64,000 nucleotides of DNA from Moesziomyces globuligerus. Lineage: Eukaryota; Basidiomycota; Ustilaginomycetes; Ustilaginales; Ustilaginaceae. Made by a program: the position numbers and the translations under genes. The stretch covers positions 372,001 through 436,000 of the forward strand of contig JARVLF010000012.1 of assembly GCA_030849465.1 (NCBI GenBank). The letters are read 5' to 3'. How positions within the stretch are numbered: position 1 is the stretch's first letter; each line of letters begins with the position of its first letter. Positions 20,990 through 31,719 of the stretch are shown here, in pieces. The notes below the pieces were generated by a model. That model saw only the letters and a program-made list of their open reading frames with translations. It searched no databases and was not told where the DNA came from.

Positions 20990-22956
20990 TCTAGAAAATG
21001 CAGGGTGCAACCGCGAGATGCTGGGCGAGTCGTGCGCTGTAAGCTCAACCTTGGAGCCATGCTGGCGACGCACCGAGCAAGCTTGGCATGCTCCGGCAGC
21101 GCGCATCCGCAAGCGTCGGCGGCGCTGGCTGGACGACCACAGCCTCAAAGCCAAGTTGAACCTTTCGACTCGTCTCCCGGCTACACACCGAGCAAGGCGA
21201 AGGGAGCGTGTGCGCAGGGTGCGGACCGAGTCGTGAACCTGTATGATCCTGCACTGTAGCCGTCTCACAGGAGTTGCGGCGGTCTTTGCTCCAATGGAGT
21301 CCGCCCTGAGCCTATTTGACGCCTCCTTCACTCGAACGCTGGATATGCTGCCGTGGTGACCATTGAGAAACGCTGACTCCATTGTCTACATTCCTGGCTT
21401 CATTGGGATGGAGCATCGGCTGCTACCCACGCTACCGTCTCGGTCGTGCTGGCCTGGATGAATGTGCGGTTCGGCCAGTCACGCCCTTCTACCGTCTCGG
21501 TTGCAAGCGAGGAGTTGAGCCGGGCTTGGCTGGCTCGCGCGGCGAGTTTCGGCTGATTTTCTGCATGCCTGCATGCAAAGTGAAACCAAACTCTGAGTTC
21601 GCGCATTGCTGAAATCTAGTGGACCCCTTTGGCGCTTTGCCACGCACGCTCCGGCCGCAGGCGCGCGGGCGCGCGAGGGCGCGGAACGAGTCTCTGGGCA
21701 GATGAGCAGTCCCAGTGCGATGGTGTTGGAGCTTCCATTGTCGCATGGCAGACAGGCACTCTGGCTGCAGCGCAAGGACTCCAAGCGAGCACGGCCCCAG
21801 CAGGCGAAAGACGCTGGGCCGGGGCATCGCATCGGTCCCCAATTTCCCGACTCTCTCTGAATGTTTTGGCCCCAGTTGGCCGAGGAATCCGCCTAAACGC
21901 CCGAGCCCGCGGTGACACAGCACACGAGGCCGCTGCCTCGCTCGAATCCACCCGACTAGACTCGATTGTACTGGACACCTTGCCAGATGCTGCAACCTAG
22001 CCCACCTGCTGCGTTATGAATGATTGTCCATCTCATTTGCCACATTGAATGAGCGATCTTCTGCAAGCCTTTATCTCGCTCTTTGCAGCAGAAACAGGAC
22101 CGCGGACAGCGCAGGGCGGTGGGGCGGGCGAGGTTGCGAGACGAGGGCGGCTTCGGATACGCACCAATGCGTTGGTGGCGTTGGAGGGATCTGCGAGTGC
22201 GCTTCTCCCGCCCGACGCTGGCTCGCTTGGCGGCCAAGCTGCTGGGGCGCGCCCGTGCAGCCATGGAGGTTGAAATGCCATCTGCAAACACTGCTCGCAA
22301 GGCGAATGCGACCTAACCGAGCTCCACAGCAGCAGATTTAGCCATCCTCGCTCCCTCCGGTCACCACACATTGTTGCCGGCGATGCTCGCGATGCTGGTG
22401 ATGCTGGCTTGGCTGGCTTGGCTCCAACACGACAATGCGCACACCTACGATACGATGCGCTACCGAGTGACAGTTCCTGGCCCGACAGGCGGGGCGAGCA
22501 AGCGAGTAAGCGAGCAGCCAAACTCAAGGTTGCACGGCCCCACAACAATGCCTGTGAGTGGGAGGGAGCGGATGAGTGAGTGAGTGGGCGCAAGACAGGT
22601 GGGCTCTCAGCCCGAGCCCAGCTTCGGCATGGACTCTCTTCTGGCCTGGTCGGGTGATGTCGCGCGGGCCGTGTGTACTGTACACTGTGAGAGTGTGTGT
22701 GAGAGAGTGAGTGTGACTGTGTCTGCTGCACTGGAGCGTCGGCTCATCCCGCGCGCAGGGAAGCGCTTTGCTGCTCCCGTCGCGGTCTAAGAGGCTCAGC
22801 AGCGAGGCGGATGGGCGGCCTGAGTTTTGGAGCCGCAGATCAAGCGGATGCGAGCGAGCGAGCGAGCGTGCTCCGGTTTCAATTCTTCCAAATCTGCCAA
22901 AAAAAAAAGTTGGCCTGTCATTGGCGAGCGTCCATTGACCTTCCTTCGCATGCATG

Positions 22957-23985
22957 CACCTCACCCAGATTCGGCGCGGCTCACAAGCTCGCTCTGCATC
23001 ACTCCTCTGCCCGGCCGCCTTGACTGGCCTCGCGCTCAAGCCGTGGGTTGCATCCTCTGCCGCCGTGCCTTCCTTGCCCCCTCCGTCTTTCAGAGGGCGC
23101 AGCTGCCTCGTGCCTCCTGCCTCGTGCCTTTTGCCTCTAGCTGCGCTGCGCTCCCTCGAACCGGGCATTCCGCGCAAGTCGACTGCCAATTGCTCAGCGC
23201 GCAGCCGATTCTTCTCGCCTCGCCACCCCTCGACTCGGTCTGCTCCGCTGCTGCTGCCCTGCTGCTGCTGCGCTGCTGAGCTGCTGCGCCTGCCAGCGAC
23301 CTGCGCCTCCCAGCTTGGTCTGCGACTCGACTGCTGCACTGCACGCCTCTCGACAGCCTAACCTCATCTCGCTCGGCGCTCTCTCGTCCTTGGCCACACA
23401 CCCATCTCGCCGCCGCGCCCTCCATCACCCACACCCGCTCTCATCCCAGACACCCACTTCCGCCCCTCTTTCCTACTAGTCCATCCTCCAACCGCACCAC
23501 GCACCGACCTACAGTCCTACTCCAAAAGGCTCATCGCCCTGCTCGTGTCCAACCAGCAGCCGTTCATTGCCACACCCTCGGGCACCTGACCACTCAGCGC
23601 CCGCAGTCCCAAAAGCTCCCGTTCAGGAAGCATCTCCATTGATTCATATTAGGCGCTGTCATCCTTTCCGGCATCACCACTTCCCCCATCCTCCCGTTGG
23701 CTCGCCACCACCTCCCTACACTCACATCCCATCTCCTCCATATTGTCACGCATACCACATCCTCGCCTTCACCTGCGTCTGCCTTCTAACCTGCATCACG
23801 CAAACTCCACACATCCGTCCCACCTGCAGCACACGCATCATCATTGTTTGTCGACTGCACGGACGTCCTTCCCCCAGCCTCCAACCTCCATCCCTCATCA
23901 ACCTTGACTGCTCCACCCTTGATCTCTTTGTTGATCTCGGAGCCAACCACCTTGTCACCTGCGCCACCACAAGACCTCGCTCACC
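22957..23985 (+). promoter_or_regulatory. ATG-free leader of the Sfp1-like gene
   Basis: From the last upstream ATG (22954-22956) to the start codon at 23986 there are 1,029 bases with no ATG on the plus strand. The second half is strongly C/T/A-rich (CCATC, CCACC, CTCC runs), typical of leaders of highly expressed genes in this window. A long mRNA leader, possibly with an intron, fits best; its 5' end is not visible. Confidence 0.6.
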
Positions 23986-25844
23986 ATGCAGGCGCCCATC
24001 CCTATCGCACAGGCCCCTGGCCGCCTCGACTCATACAGCTTCCAGCGCCCTGGAGGACTCACCCCTCGTGCTTCCTCCAGCTTCGTTGGTAGCGCAAGCT
24101 ACAAGGAGCCTATGGCCGTTTCCTTTGGCAAGGATGTGTCAGAGTAAGTTGTGTCGGCTTTCACTGCCCGCTACACTCAGACCATCGCCGTCTCGAGCCC
24201 TGTCGACGATAAGCTGACCTTGACTTCACCTCCTCCAACCTCGACAGGATCATGGACTACTCAATTTCTCGCTTCGGGACCTCGACCGAGTCGGACGTCA
24301 CCGTCGCCCCATCGTCGGTGCGTCTCGAGTCCACCTTCTGCCGCAACTTCACCTGCTGCGGCATGAAGCTCGACGACCTCCACGACCTTCTCCAGCACTA
24401 CGAGGAATGCCACGTCCGATTCGAAGACGACGACATGCCTGCCATGATCGCAGACGACGATGTCGAGTCCTCCGGCTCGTCCACAGCCTCGACCTCCCAA
24501 CCCCCAAGCCCTCGCACCTCCAACGCTGGCTCCACCTCGGCCGCTGCCGCCACCGTCACTGCGGCCACCACTCCTTCCGCCACCACCGATGCTACCACAC
24601 CTACGGGCATTGATGACACGGACAAGGCTTCGGCCTTCGACACCGCCGTCATGCGATCGCCCTCGCTCTCCAAGGGCAAGAAGCGCTCCTTTGGCCAGTA
24701 CGCCAACGCCTCGTCTGCCAACCCCAACGGCGCCATTCACCAGTCCCTGAGGAGGGCGCTCATCGATGGTGGCGTCGGTCGTAGGACGCCCGGCTCGCCT
24801 AACATCTACGCCCCCAACTCGCCCTTCTCGACTCCCGGCAGCTCCCTCCCTGGCACGCCCTGTCTCGACCCCGAGAACGACGGCTACTTCTCCAGCGGCC
24901 TCAATCCGGCTGCCTTCTCGGCCCTCTCCATCCGTTCCAGCAACGCCGATGAGCACCACCTTCCCTCGTGTGCTCCGCCCAACCTCTTCTTCCCGGCCTC
25001 TGGCACTGCCTCGTCGTCGTCTTCGCAGCCCCCTGCCAAGCGAGAGAAGACGAGCGCCGTGTCCAACGCCTCGACCATCGCCCTCGAGAACGCGCTGCGC
25101 GCTGGTGCGGCCAACATCGACAAGCCCTACAAGTGCCCGGCACCCGGTTGCGACAAGGCTTACAAGCAGATGAACGGCCTCAAGTACCACCGTCTTCACG
25201 GTCACTGCAACCAGAACAACCTGCCCATCACCGCCCAGGCGGCTGCGCAACCACCCACCATCCACATCACCACAAATTCCACCAAGACCTCGCCGCAGCC
25301 CGAGTCGCGCGACGGTGTCAAGGGAGAGGACGGCGTTGCCTCGTCGACCGGCTCGCCCACCTCGCCCGGTGGCAGCTCCAATGCGTCCCCCGACCCGGCC
25401 AGCCCCGCGACGCAGGCGCCGATCGCGTTGGGCGACCGCCTCTACATTTGCCAGGTGGGCGCGTGTGGCAAGCGCTACAAGAACCTCAACGGTCTCCGAT
25501 ACCACTACCTGCACTCGGGCTCGCACGGCCTGCTCGGCCTGCAGCTTCTGCAGTCCGGCGGTGGTGCCAGCGCCAAGGTGGACGCCACGGGCCGCGCGCC
25601 CGTCAGCACCAGCACGCTGAGCCAGGAGGAGATCGCTGCCGCCGCCCAAGCTGCGCAGCTGGCGCAGGAGCAGATCCAGGCGCAGGCCGCCAAGAACGCT
25701 GCTGCCACCGCCGCCGCTGCCGCTGCTGCCTCGGCGGCTGCCGCCGCACGCAAGGAGGAGAACGAGCGTCAGACGCCCACGCTCTCGACGCCGCCCTCGC
25801 AGCTTACACAGTCGCTGCAGCAGTCGTCGCCCAGCGGCATGTAA
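23986..25844 (+). CDS. Sfp1-like C2H2 zinc-finger regulator
   Basis: Exon 1 is 23986-24143, the intron 24144-24247 (104 bp, GTAAGT...CTGAC...CGACAG) and exon 2 24248-25844, giving 584 residues; the split Glu codon is GA|G. Two C2H2 fingers carry the Sfp1 signature: YKCPAPGCDKAYKQMNGLKYHRLHGH at about residue 344 (CxxxxC, HxxxH) and YICQVGACGKRYKNLNGLRYHYLHS at about residue 450, separated by a Pro/Ser linker of about 75 residues. An N-terminal CxxxxC...H...H-like motif (FCRNFTCCGMKLDDLHDLLQHYEECH) is near residue 90. The C terminus is Ala-rich. In yeast Sfp1 activates ribosomal-protein and ribosome-biogenesis genes under nutrient control; a similar role is inferred. The protein is isolated between an unusually large upstream region and OTC. 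Confidence 0.82.
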
Positions 25845-26667
25845 ACGGCGTCGCAGCCTGCCAGCACTCCCCGCCTTGTCCCTGTATTGATACCCCCCCT
25901 CCTACACTGTTTTATAATTTGCCCGACGTCCTTCGTCGGGCCGGCTCCACTTGCTTCCCCCTCTCTGGTCCAATCCTGCCATGGATCGCTACCCTACGCC
26001 GCGACGAGCGCCTGTCCGTCAGACAGTCGCCTCGTCTACGATCGTCCGAGCACCCTCCACCTCGTCGTTGCTCCTCATCCTTGGTCCGTCTTTGCACCGT
26101 TCGCATACGCAAGTCTTTCTTCTCATTCGCCGTATAATACTGCATTCGTTCTTACCATGTCCGGCGCCTCGTCGCCACAGCCCTGCTGGTGTGGTCTGTC
26201 TTTCGGGAGCATTGCCGGTTTGAGAGCGTCGGCGTTTCCCAGCACATCGTGTCGTAGCGCAAATGCAGAGCACGTCGTCGTCGCGCTCTGCGCATCTTCC
26301 ACCCCTCTCCACTGTGACTGTGTATGACCGTGTGTGGGTGAGTGCGAGTCAGAGGTAAAGAGGTGGTGAGACGGAGTTGACGAGTGGGAGCATGACTCGG
26401 GTGGTGGCATTCGGTGAGGCAGTGAGGGGACCAATCACAGAGGCAGCAAATTGGAGAGGCGCGTTGTTGGAGGGCGCGTGGAGGGGGCGCAATCTTATCA
26501 CCTGGCCGCTGGCGGGTGACTCGAATTTGGCGCTGTTGCGGCGCGACGCAGCAGTGACGAATTTTGTCCGGCGGCGGGGCCATCCTTCTTAAATGACAAG
26601 AAGCACCTTTTGGCCGACCCAACTTGGCACCATACCACATCATTTCCTCCATTCTACGTCCGGCAAC
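25845..26667. other. Intergenic region Sfp1-like to OTC
   Basis: Contains the presumed 3' UTR of the Sfp1-like gene, pyrimidine-rich to about 26300, and the OTC promoter. An in-frame ATG at 26593 would lengthen OTC by 25 residues but is less likely than 26668. Nothing else is supported. Confidence 0.4.
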
Positions 26668-27819
26668 ATGACAGGACGACAAGCTGCCACCACGCTTTTG
26701 CGATGCGCCTCCACGAGCGGGGCTGCTACGACGTCGGCGATGCGACGCTTCGCCTCGACCTCGGCGAAGCGCACGCCGCCGCATCTGTTGACCTTGGCCG
26801 AGCTCTCGCCGGCGCAGATCGGGTCGGTGCTGCAGTCGGCGATCGAGTTCAAGCAGGCGTTCAACAGCACCTCGCTCGCGCTGCCTGCTGGATCGCGCAA
26901 GCAGCTCGCAGCCGGACAGGCACCCATCCCGCAGAGCCTCGCGCACAAGTCGGTCGCCATCATCTTCAGCAAGCGCAGCACGCGCACGCGTGTGGCGTCG
27001 GAAACCAGCGTCGCCTCGCTCGGAGGCACGGCGCTCTTCCTCGCACCCTCGGACATCCAGCTCGGCGTCAACGAGAGCCTCTACGACACCGCCAAGGTCG
27101 TCAGCTCCATGGTGGACGGCATCATGGCGCGCGTCGCTGGCCACGACGAAGTCGAGCTCCTGGCCAAACACTCGACGGTTCCAGTGATCAATGCGCTCTC
27201 TGCGCGCTACCATCCGACGCAGATCCTGGCCGATCTGCAGACGATGCTCGAGGTCTACGCACCATCGTCGTCGCCAACTGACCTCACCTCGCTCGCCGGT
27301 CTCAAGGTCGCCTGGGTCGGCGACAGCAACAACATCCTCAACGACATGCTCGTCGCCTACCCGCGTCTGGGCATCCACCTCTCGGTGGCTACGCCCAAGG
27401 GCGCTGCGTACGCACGCGACGAGCTCGTCTGGGGCACCATGCAGGACGGCCTCTCTGCGCTGAGCAAGTCCGGCTCGTCGCCCGTGGCGCTCGGCCAGGT
27501 GAGCTGGAGCAACGACCCAGCCGAAGCGGTGCGCGACGCCGACATTATCGTCACCGACACGTGGATCAGCATGGGCGACGAGGCACAGAAGGAGCAGCGC
27601 CTCGCCGACTTCAAGGGCTTCCAGGTCACCGAGGCCATGGCCAAGGCGGGCGGCGCCAAGCCCGACTGGAAGTTCATGCACTGCCTCCCGCGAAAGGGCG
27701 ACGAGGTCGACGACGAGGTCTTCTACTCGAACCGCTCCGTCGTCTTCCCCGAGGCCGAGAACCGAAAGTGGACCATCATGAGCCTCTTTGACCGCATGTA
27801 CGGCCGCTGGGAGCTGTAG
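26668..27819 (+). CDS. ARG3: Ornithine carbamoyltransferase, mitochondrial
   Basis: Joins carbamoyl phosphate and ornithine to give citrulline in arginine synthesis. It is a single exon of 383 residues from ATG 26668. The N terminus (MTGRQAATTLLRCASTS...MRRFASTSAKR) is basic, Ser/Ala/Thr-rich and free of acids, a clear mitochondrial presequence, so a matrix location is expected as in most fungi and unlike cytosolic yeast Arg3. Carbamoyl-phosphate motif: SKRSTRTRV. Also visible are HPTQ in ARYHPTQILADLQT, the ornithine-loop motif ISMGDE, and the catalytic HCLPRKGDEV near the C terminus. Length and motifs are complete. The aminotransferase gene follows on the same strand after 440 bp. Confidence 0.96.
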   Translation: MTGRQAATTLLRCASTSGAATTSAMRRFASTSAKRTPPHLLTLAELSPAQIGSVLQSAIEFKQAFNSTSLALPAGSRKQLAAGQAPIPQSLAHKSVAIIFSKRSTRTRVASETSVASLGGTALFLAPSDIQLGVNESLYDTAKVVSSMVDGIMARVAGHDEVELLAKHSTVPVINALSARYHPTQILADLQTMLEVYAPSSSPTDLTSLAGLKVAWVGDSNNILNDMLVAYPRLGIHLSVATPKGAAYARDELVWGTMQDGLSALSKSGSSPVALGQVSWSNDPAEAVRDADIIVTDTWISMGDEAQKEQRLADFKGFQVTEAMAKAGGAKPDWKFMHCLPRKGDEVDDEVFYSNRSVVFPEAENRKWTIMSLFDRMYGRWEL

Positions 27820-28260
27820 CTCTGCGCCGATTTGCCAATTCCATCGCATCAGAAAGAGTCAAGGTGTCCGTCCCGCAGCCGCCGTCCCAGAATTGTTTTG
27901 CCCAGGGGAGAGCTTGAGTGATGCTGTCAAGGCGAGGTGGACGCCGGGTCGGAGTTTCACCGAGGCGGTTCGGCGAGACTCCGACGCGGTGCACGAGCCA
28001 GCCTTGACCAAGCGCCTTGCGCCGGGTCGAGTGGCTCGCTGAAGCTTGGTATGGCGACAAAAGACGAGAGCAGTGCATGTGTTGGTGTGTCTATGGTGTT
28101 GGGAGCAGTGTTTGGCCATGGGAATCGCTGGCATCGTGAGGGCAAGAGGGAGTGGGGGGCATGGTGGAACGAGTCGGTGCATAAAATACACCTGGTACGC
28201 GCGCAACTTGTCTTTTTACCCCACACCATCCTCCACCCGCTCTTACCTGTGCTCGAGACG
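27820..28260. other. Intergenic region OTC to aminotransferase
   Basis: Holds the OTC 3' end and the promoter of the next gene. No gene or repeat is seen. Confidence 0.4.
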
Positions 28261-29819
28261 ATGGACTATAGCTCGCTACTATCCGAGACGGCGCGGACGC
28301 GGATGCCGTCTGCGATCCGATCGCTGTATCCTGCCGAGCTGATCCCGGGCATGGTCTCGCTGCTCTCGGGCAAGCCCAACTCGGAGACCTTTCCGTTGCA
28401 GCGCATCGTGCTCGAGCTCAAACCCACGCAGCCCGAGCACGAACCGGAGCAGATCGCCATCCAAGGCACCGAGCTCGACGTGGCGCTGCAGTACTCGGCC
28501 ACCAGCGGCATCCCCAAGCTCGTCGACTGGATCCACACCTTCCAATCCCAAATCCACGCTCGGCCACGCGTGGCCAAGGACGATGCATCCCCCGGTGCGG
28601 TCTGGCGCTGCTCGTTCGGCAATGGAAGTCAGGACCTCTTGACAAAGACGTTTGAAGCTCTCGTCAATCCAGGCGACTCGGTCGTTCTGGAATCCCCAGC
28701 TTACTCGTAAGTTTTCCACCCCCATACTCCAGCCTCGCGGGGAAGAAAGGAGATGCAAGACTGATGTGTGTTTTTTTCTGGCGTTGGGTAAGCGGGATTT
28801 TGCCGAGCCTGGTGGCACACAAGGCACGCATGTTTGAAGCGGCTACCGATTCGCAAGGTGTGGAGCCTCGTGCTCTGGACGAGCTGCTGAGCAATTGGAC
28901 CACCGCCCACGAGACCCGCGAGGCGCCGTTTCCCAAGTTTCTCTACACGACGCCGACGGGTGCCAATCCGTCCGGCACGAGCGCTTCGGACCAACGCAAG
29001 CGCGCCGTGCTCGCCGTCGTGCGCAGGCACAAGCTGCTGCTGCTCGAAGACGATCCGTACTACTTTCTCAGCTTCGCCGGTCTCACCGCCGACGCAGATC
29101 CCGTGACGAGGACGAGGGGAAAGAGCTACTTTCAGCTCGAGCACGAGCACGACTTTGGCGTCGGCAGCGTGCTTAGGTTCGATAGCTTCAGCAAGATCCT
29201 CAGCGCCGGACTGAGGTTGGGCTTCATCACCGGACCGAGTGTCTTGCTGGATGCTATCGATCTCGATACGAGCAGCCGGAATCTGCAAACTTCAGGCACT
29301 AGTCAGGCTATCGCTTACGCCCTCCTCAACAAGTGGGGCATCAACGGCTTCTTGTCCCATGCTGACACCGTAGCTCGTTTCTACCAGGTAAGCAAATCCA
29401 CCTTCCCTTAGCAGGGCTCACGAGGCAAAGCACTGACTTTAGTCTTGGCCGATTAGGATCGTCTGGAACGATTCGAGGCGTCCGCACGGAGCATCTTGGC
29501 CGCTTCGCCTTCGATCGCCGAATGGGTCCGTCCGAGCGCAGGCATGTTCCTCTGGATTCGCCTCAAGCTACCACCTGCCGGCACCGACGCACACGAGGGC
29601 GATTCGTTTGATCTCATCAGCAAAAAGGCTCTCGCCGCCGGCGTACTCGCCCTCCCCGGCGTCGCCTTCACCCCACCCACCGACAGACGCTCACCGAGCG
29701 CCTACGTCCGCACCAGCTTCAGCCAGGTCCCCCTCGACCAGGTCGACACCGCCTTCCACCGCCTCCGCTCCGTCGTCGAACAGGCTTGGTCCGACGCTGG
29801 CCTCGCCATCCCCACGTAA
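28261..29819 (+). CDS. PLP-dependent aminotransferase, Aro8/kynurenine-type
   Basis: Fold-type I aminotransferase. Exons are 28261-28706, 28793-29387 and 29457-29819; introns are 86 and 69 bp with CTGAT/CTGAC branch sites. The product is 467 residues. The split Ser codon TC|C and the phase-0 second junction are consistent. Motifs: GNGSQDLL (cofactor phosphate region), PTGANPSGT, LLLEDDPYYFL, the PLP-lysine motif SFSKILSAGLRLG, and the carboxylate-binding Arg in YVRTSFS near the end. These fit the Aro8/2-aminoadipate/kynurenine aminotransferase group. The substrate could be an aromatic amino acid, kynurenine or aminoadipate and cannot be decided here. There is no targeting peptide. The gene converges on the BAR-protein gene with a 156-bp gap. 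Confidence 0.9.
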
Positions 29820-29975
29820 CGCAGCTCGCCCTCGCTACGCAGATGCGCTCATTCTCCGCCAAACGGCGTCGCACATCATCAATGCATGTCCGCGAGACAC
29901 GTCGGTGCAAGTGTCATGAAGCTTCGAGCGCCGGCGACAAGGTGATACATGAGCATAGTTGGTAGCGCCGCACGT

Positions 29976-31125
29976 CTAGCCGCGCGAGAGACGGTAGTCG
30001 CTCTCGACCGAGGTGGCGAGCTGCGCCAGCTCCTGCTGCACGGCGGAGAGGAGCTCTGCCGCAGCCGCGTGGTACTCGGCCTGACTGCAGAGTGAGATGG
30101 GAAAGGAGAAAAAAATGTCAGCGAGGCAGGTTCTTGGCAGCGACGCTGCGGGTGGTGAGGTCCGACTTACGCCTTGACAAAGGCACTGAGGCTCTTGATG
30201 GGCTCTGGGTTTTCGAGGACCTGCTTCATGAGGCTGATGGCCTCCTCGGTAGCTGCGACGAGCTTGTCCTCGGCCTGTTCGACTTCGGCGCGGTAGTGCT
30301 CGAGCTTGGCGGCGGCGCCAGCGTTTTCGGCCGACTTGAGGCTCTGCTTCCAGCTGTCGAGGTGGAGGCGGGCGTCGGTGACGCTCTGGCGCGCCTTCAT
30401 GGCGAGCGCGATCTGGGCGCCAAACGAGCTGAAGGGAACGTTGAAGCCCTGGGTGATCTGGTCGTCCTGCGTGAGGCGCGCGTTGCCCAACCTGTCCTCG
30501 GCGATGGCGAACTTCTGGAGCGCCTCGCCGAGCTTGGTGTCGTCCTTGAGCGCGGGCGCCTCGGCGGCGGTGCCGGGTGCCTGCGCGGTCTCGAGGTTGG
30601 GCAGGCCCGAGAGATGCGAGGGGTCGGCGCCGAGCTGGAGCGCACCGCTGGCGGCGGCGCGCGAGAGCGCGTGGTGGAGCGTCTTGTTGACCTTCTGCGG
30701 GCGGGCGGTGGGCGAGACCTTGGGGAGGTTGGTGCCGCGCGTGGCGCTCGCAGCCCACGAAGTGACGCTGTGTCCGACGCTGGCCGAAAGCTGCGTGATG
30801 CTCTCCTGCAGCTGAGTCTGTTAGGAGGGAGGAAGGTCAGCCGGCTGGGACGGATGGCAAGGGCAAAGAAAAGGGGGAAACCTACTGGGTAGTCGTAGCT
30901 CTCGGATTCATAGACCTTGGCGACCTTCATGAGGCCGGTGTGGGCGGACTTGAGCGCATCGACGCGGCGTTCGAGGTCCTTGTACTCCTGGGGCAGCTCG
31001 GTGATGTCCTCCTGGTCGACGGCACCGAAGCGCTCGCGAGCCTGCTGGTTGAGGTTGCCAAACGTCTTGCCGATGTTCTGGAACTGAGGTCCCACATTGC
31101 TGGTAAACTTCTTCCACTGGTCCAT
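29976..31125 (-). CDS. BAR-domain protein, Gvp36-like
   Basis: Exons (minus strand) are 31125-30886, 30817-30171 and 30084-29976, with introns of 68 and 86 bp, giving 331 residues. The start is at MDQWKKFTSNVGPQFQNIGK. The protein is mostly long amphipathic helices: LPQEYKDLERRVDALKSAHTGLMKVAK, then FAIAEDRLGNARLTQDDQI, then ALAMKARQSVTDARLHLDSWK and AKLEHYRAEVEQAEDKLVAATEEAISLMKQVLE. This is the BAR-dimer pattern of the Gvp36 family, which in yeast acts at Golgi and endocytic membranes. No transmembrane segment is seen. It shares a 594-bp divergent promoter with the next gene. Confidence 0.85.
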
Positions 31126-31719
31126 CTTGATCGTGTGTGCGTATGTGCGGGGTCGTGTGGGTGGATGAGAACGTGTATAGAGAGAGTGGGGGGCGTAAAG
31201 GATGATACGGATGGTAGGCAGGAGGGAGACAAGGCGCTGAGTTGTGTTGGCTGGTGCTGCTGCAGATAGACGTGTGAGGTCGGTAGGTGTTGCTTTCAGC
31301 CTGCCAATTTCGACTGCGCGGATCTGCGAGCGACGCTGCCAACGCAGAGCGACGCAGAGCAACGCTGAGCAACGCAGAGCAACGCAGAGCAACGCTGTGC
31401 TAAATGCAGTAACTGAGTGCACTGCAGCGCGCGGCGGCTCGAGACAGCTGCCAAACGACGCCTCGCCAGGCCACCGAATCACGCTCGGGCGGCGGATGCA
31501 CAGGCCAGCTGCATGCCAAAAAGCTCAAACGTGTTAGACTGCGAGATGGCCCCACCCTCGCGCGCGGACCTGCATGTTGCCAAGCGTTGCTGCGCTCAAG
31601 TGGCTGAGCCGCTTTCGCCTCGAGGCCTCGAGCTTGTTGCTCTCAGCTTCGCTTTGAACTACACATCGCCACCATCAACTATCGAAGTGCGACGCAGTCT
31701 CGACACTGCATCCGCGTCC
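31126..31719. promoter_or_regulatory. Divergent promoter with a 10-bp repeat
   Basis: This region separates the BAR-protein gene (minus) from the two-module membrane protein gene (plus). Its most distinct element is the decamer repeat at 31341-31400. In-frame ATGs within it could extend the plus-strand protein, but the added sequence has no conserved look. Confidence 0.45.
31341..31400. repeat. Six tandem copies of a 10-bp unit
   Basis: Units of the type AACGCAGAGC run without gaps for 60 bp: copies 1, 4 and 5 are exact, copy 2 differs by one base, and copies 3 and 6 are variants (AACGCTGAGC, AACGCTGTGC). The period is close to one DNA helical turn. Confidence 0.9.

Larger units (their letters stand above)
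14615..22956. other. Gene-free region of about 8.3 kb
   Basis: I found no protein-coding gene, RNA gene or transposon signature here that I could support. Open frames of 100-330 codons occur on both strands, but their translations have random-looking composition, no family motif and no consistent splice phase. Base composition stays GC-rich, so this is not an AT-rich degenerate block. Minor structures are short tandem repeats at about 15983-16002, 20951-20989 and 22854-22868, an inverted repeat at 22673-22685, and a minus-strand leader-like segment at 19997-20392 described separately. Long upstream regulatory DNA, a non-coding RNA locus, decayed genes or a centromere are all possible. Confidence 0.5.

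Noticed and set aside
20763..21236. A plus-strand ORF containing the 15-bp repeat (MEERR repeats)
   Set aside because: The frame opens at GTG rather than ATG, and the repeat explains the protein-like pattern.
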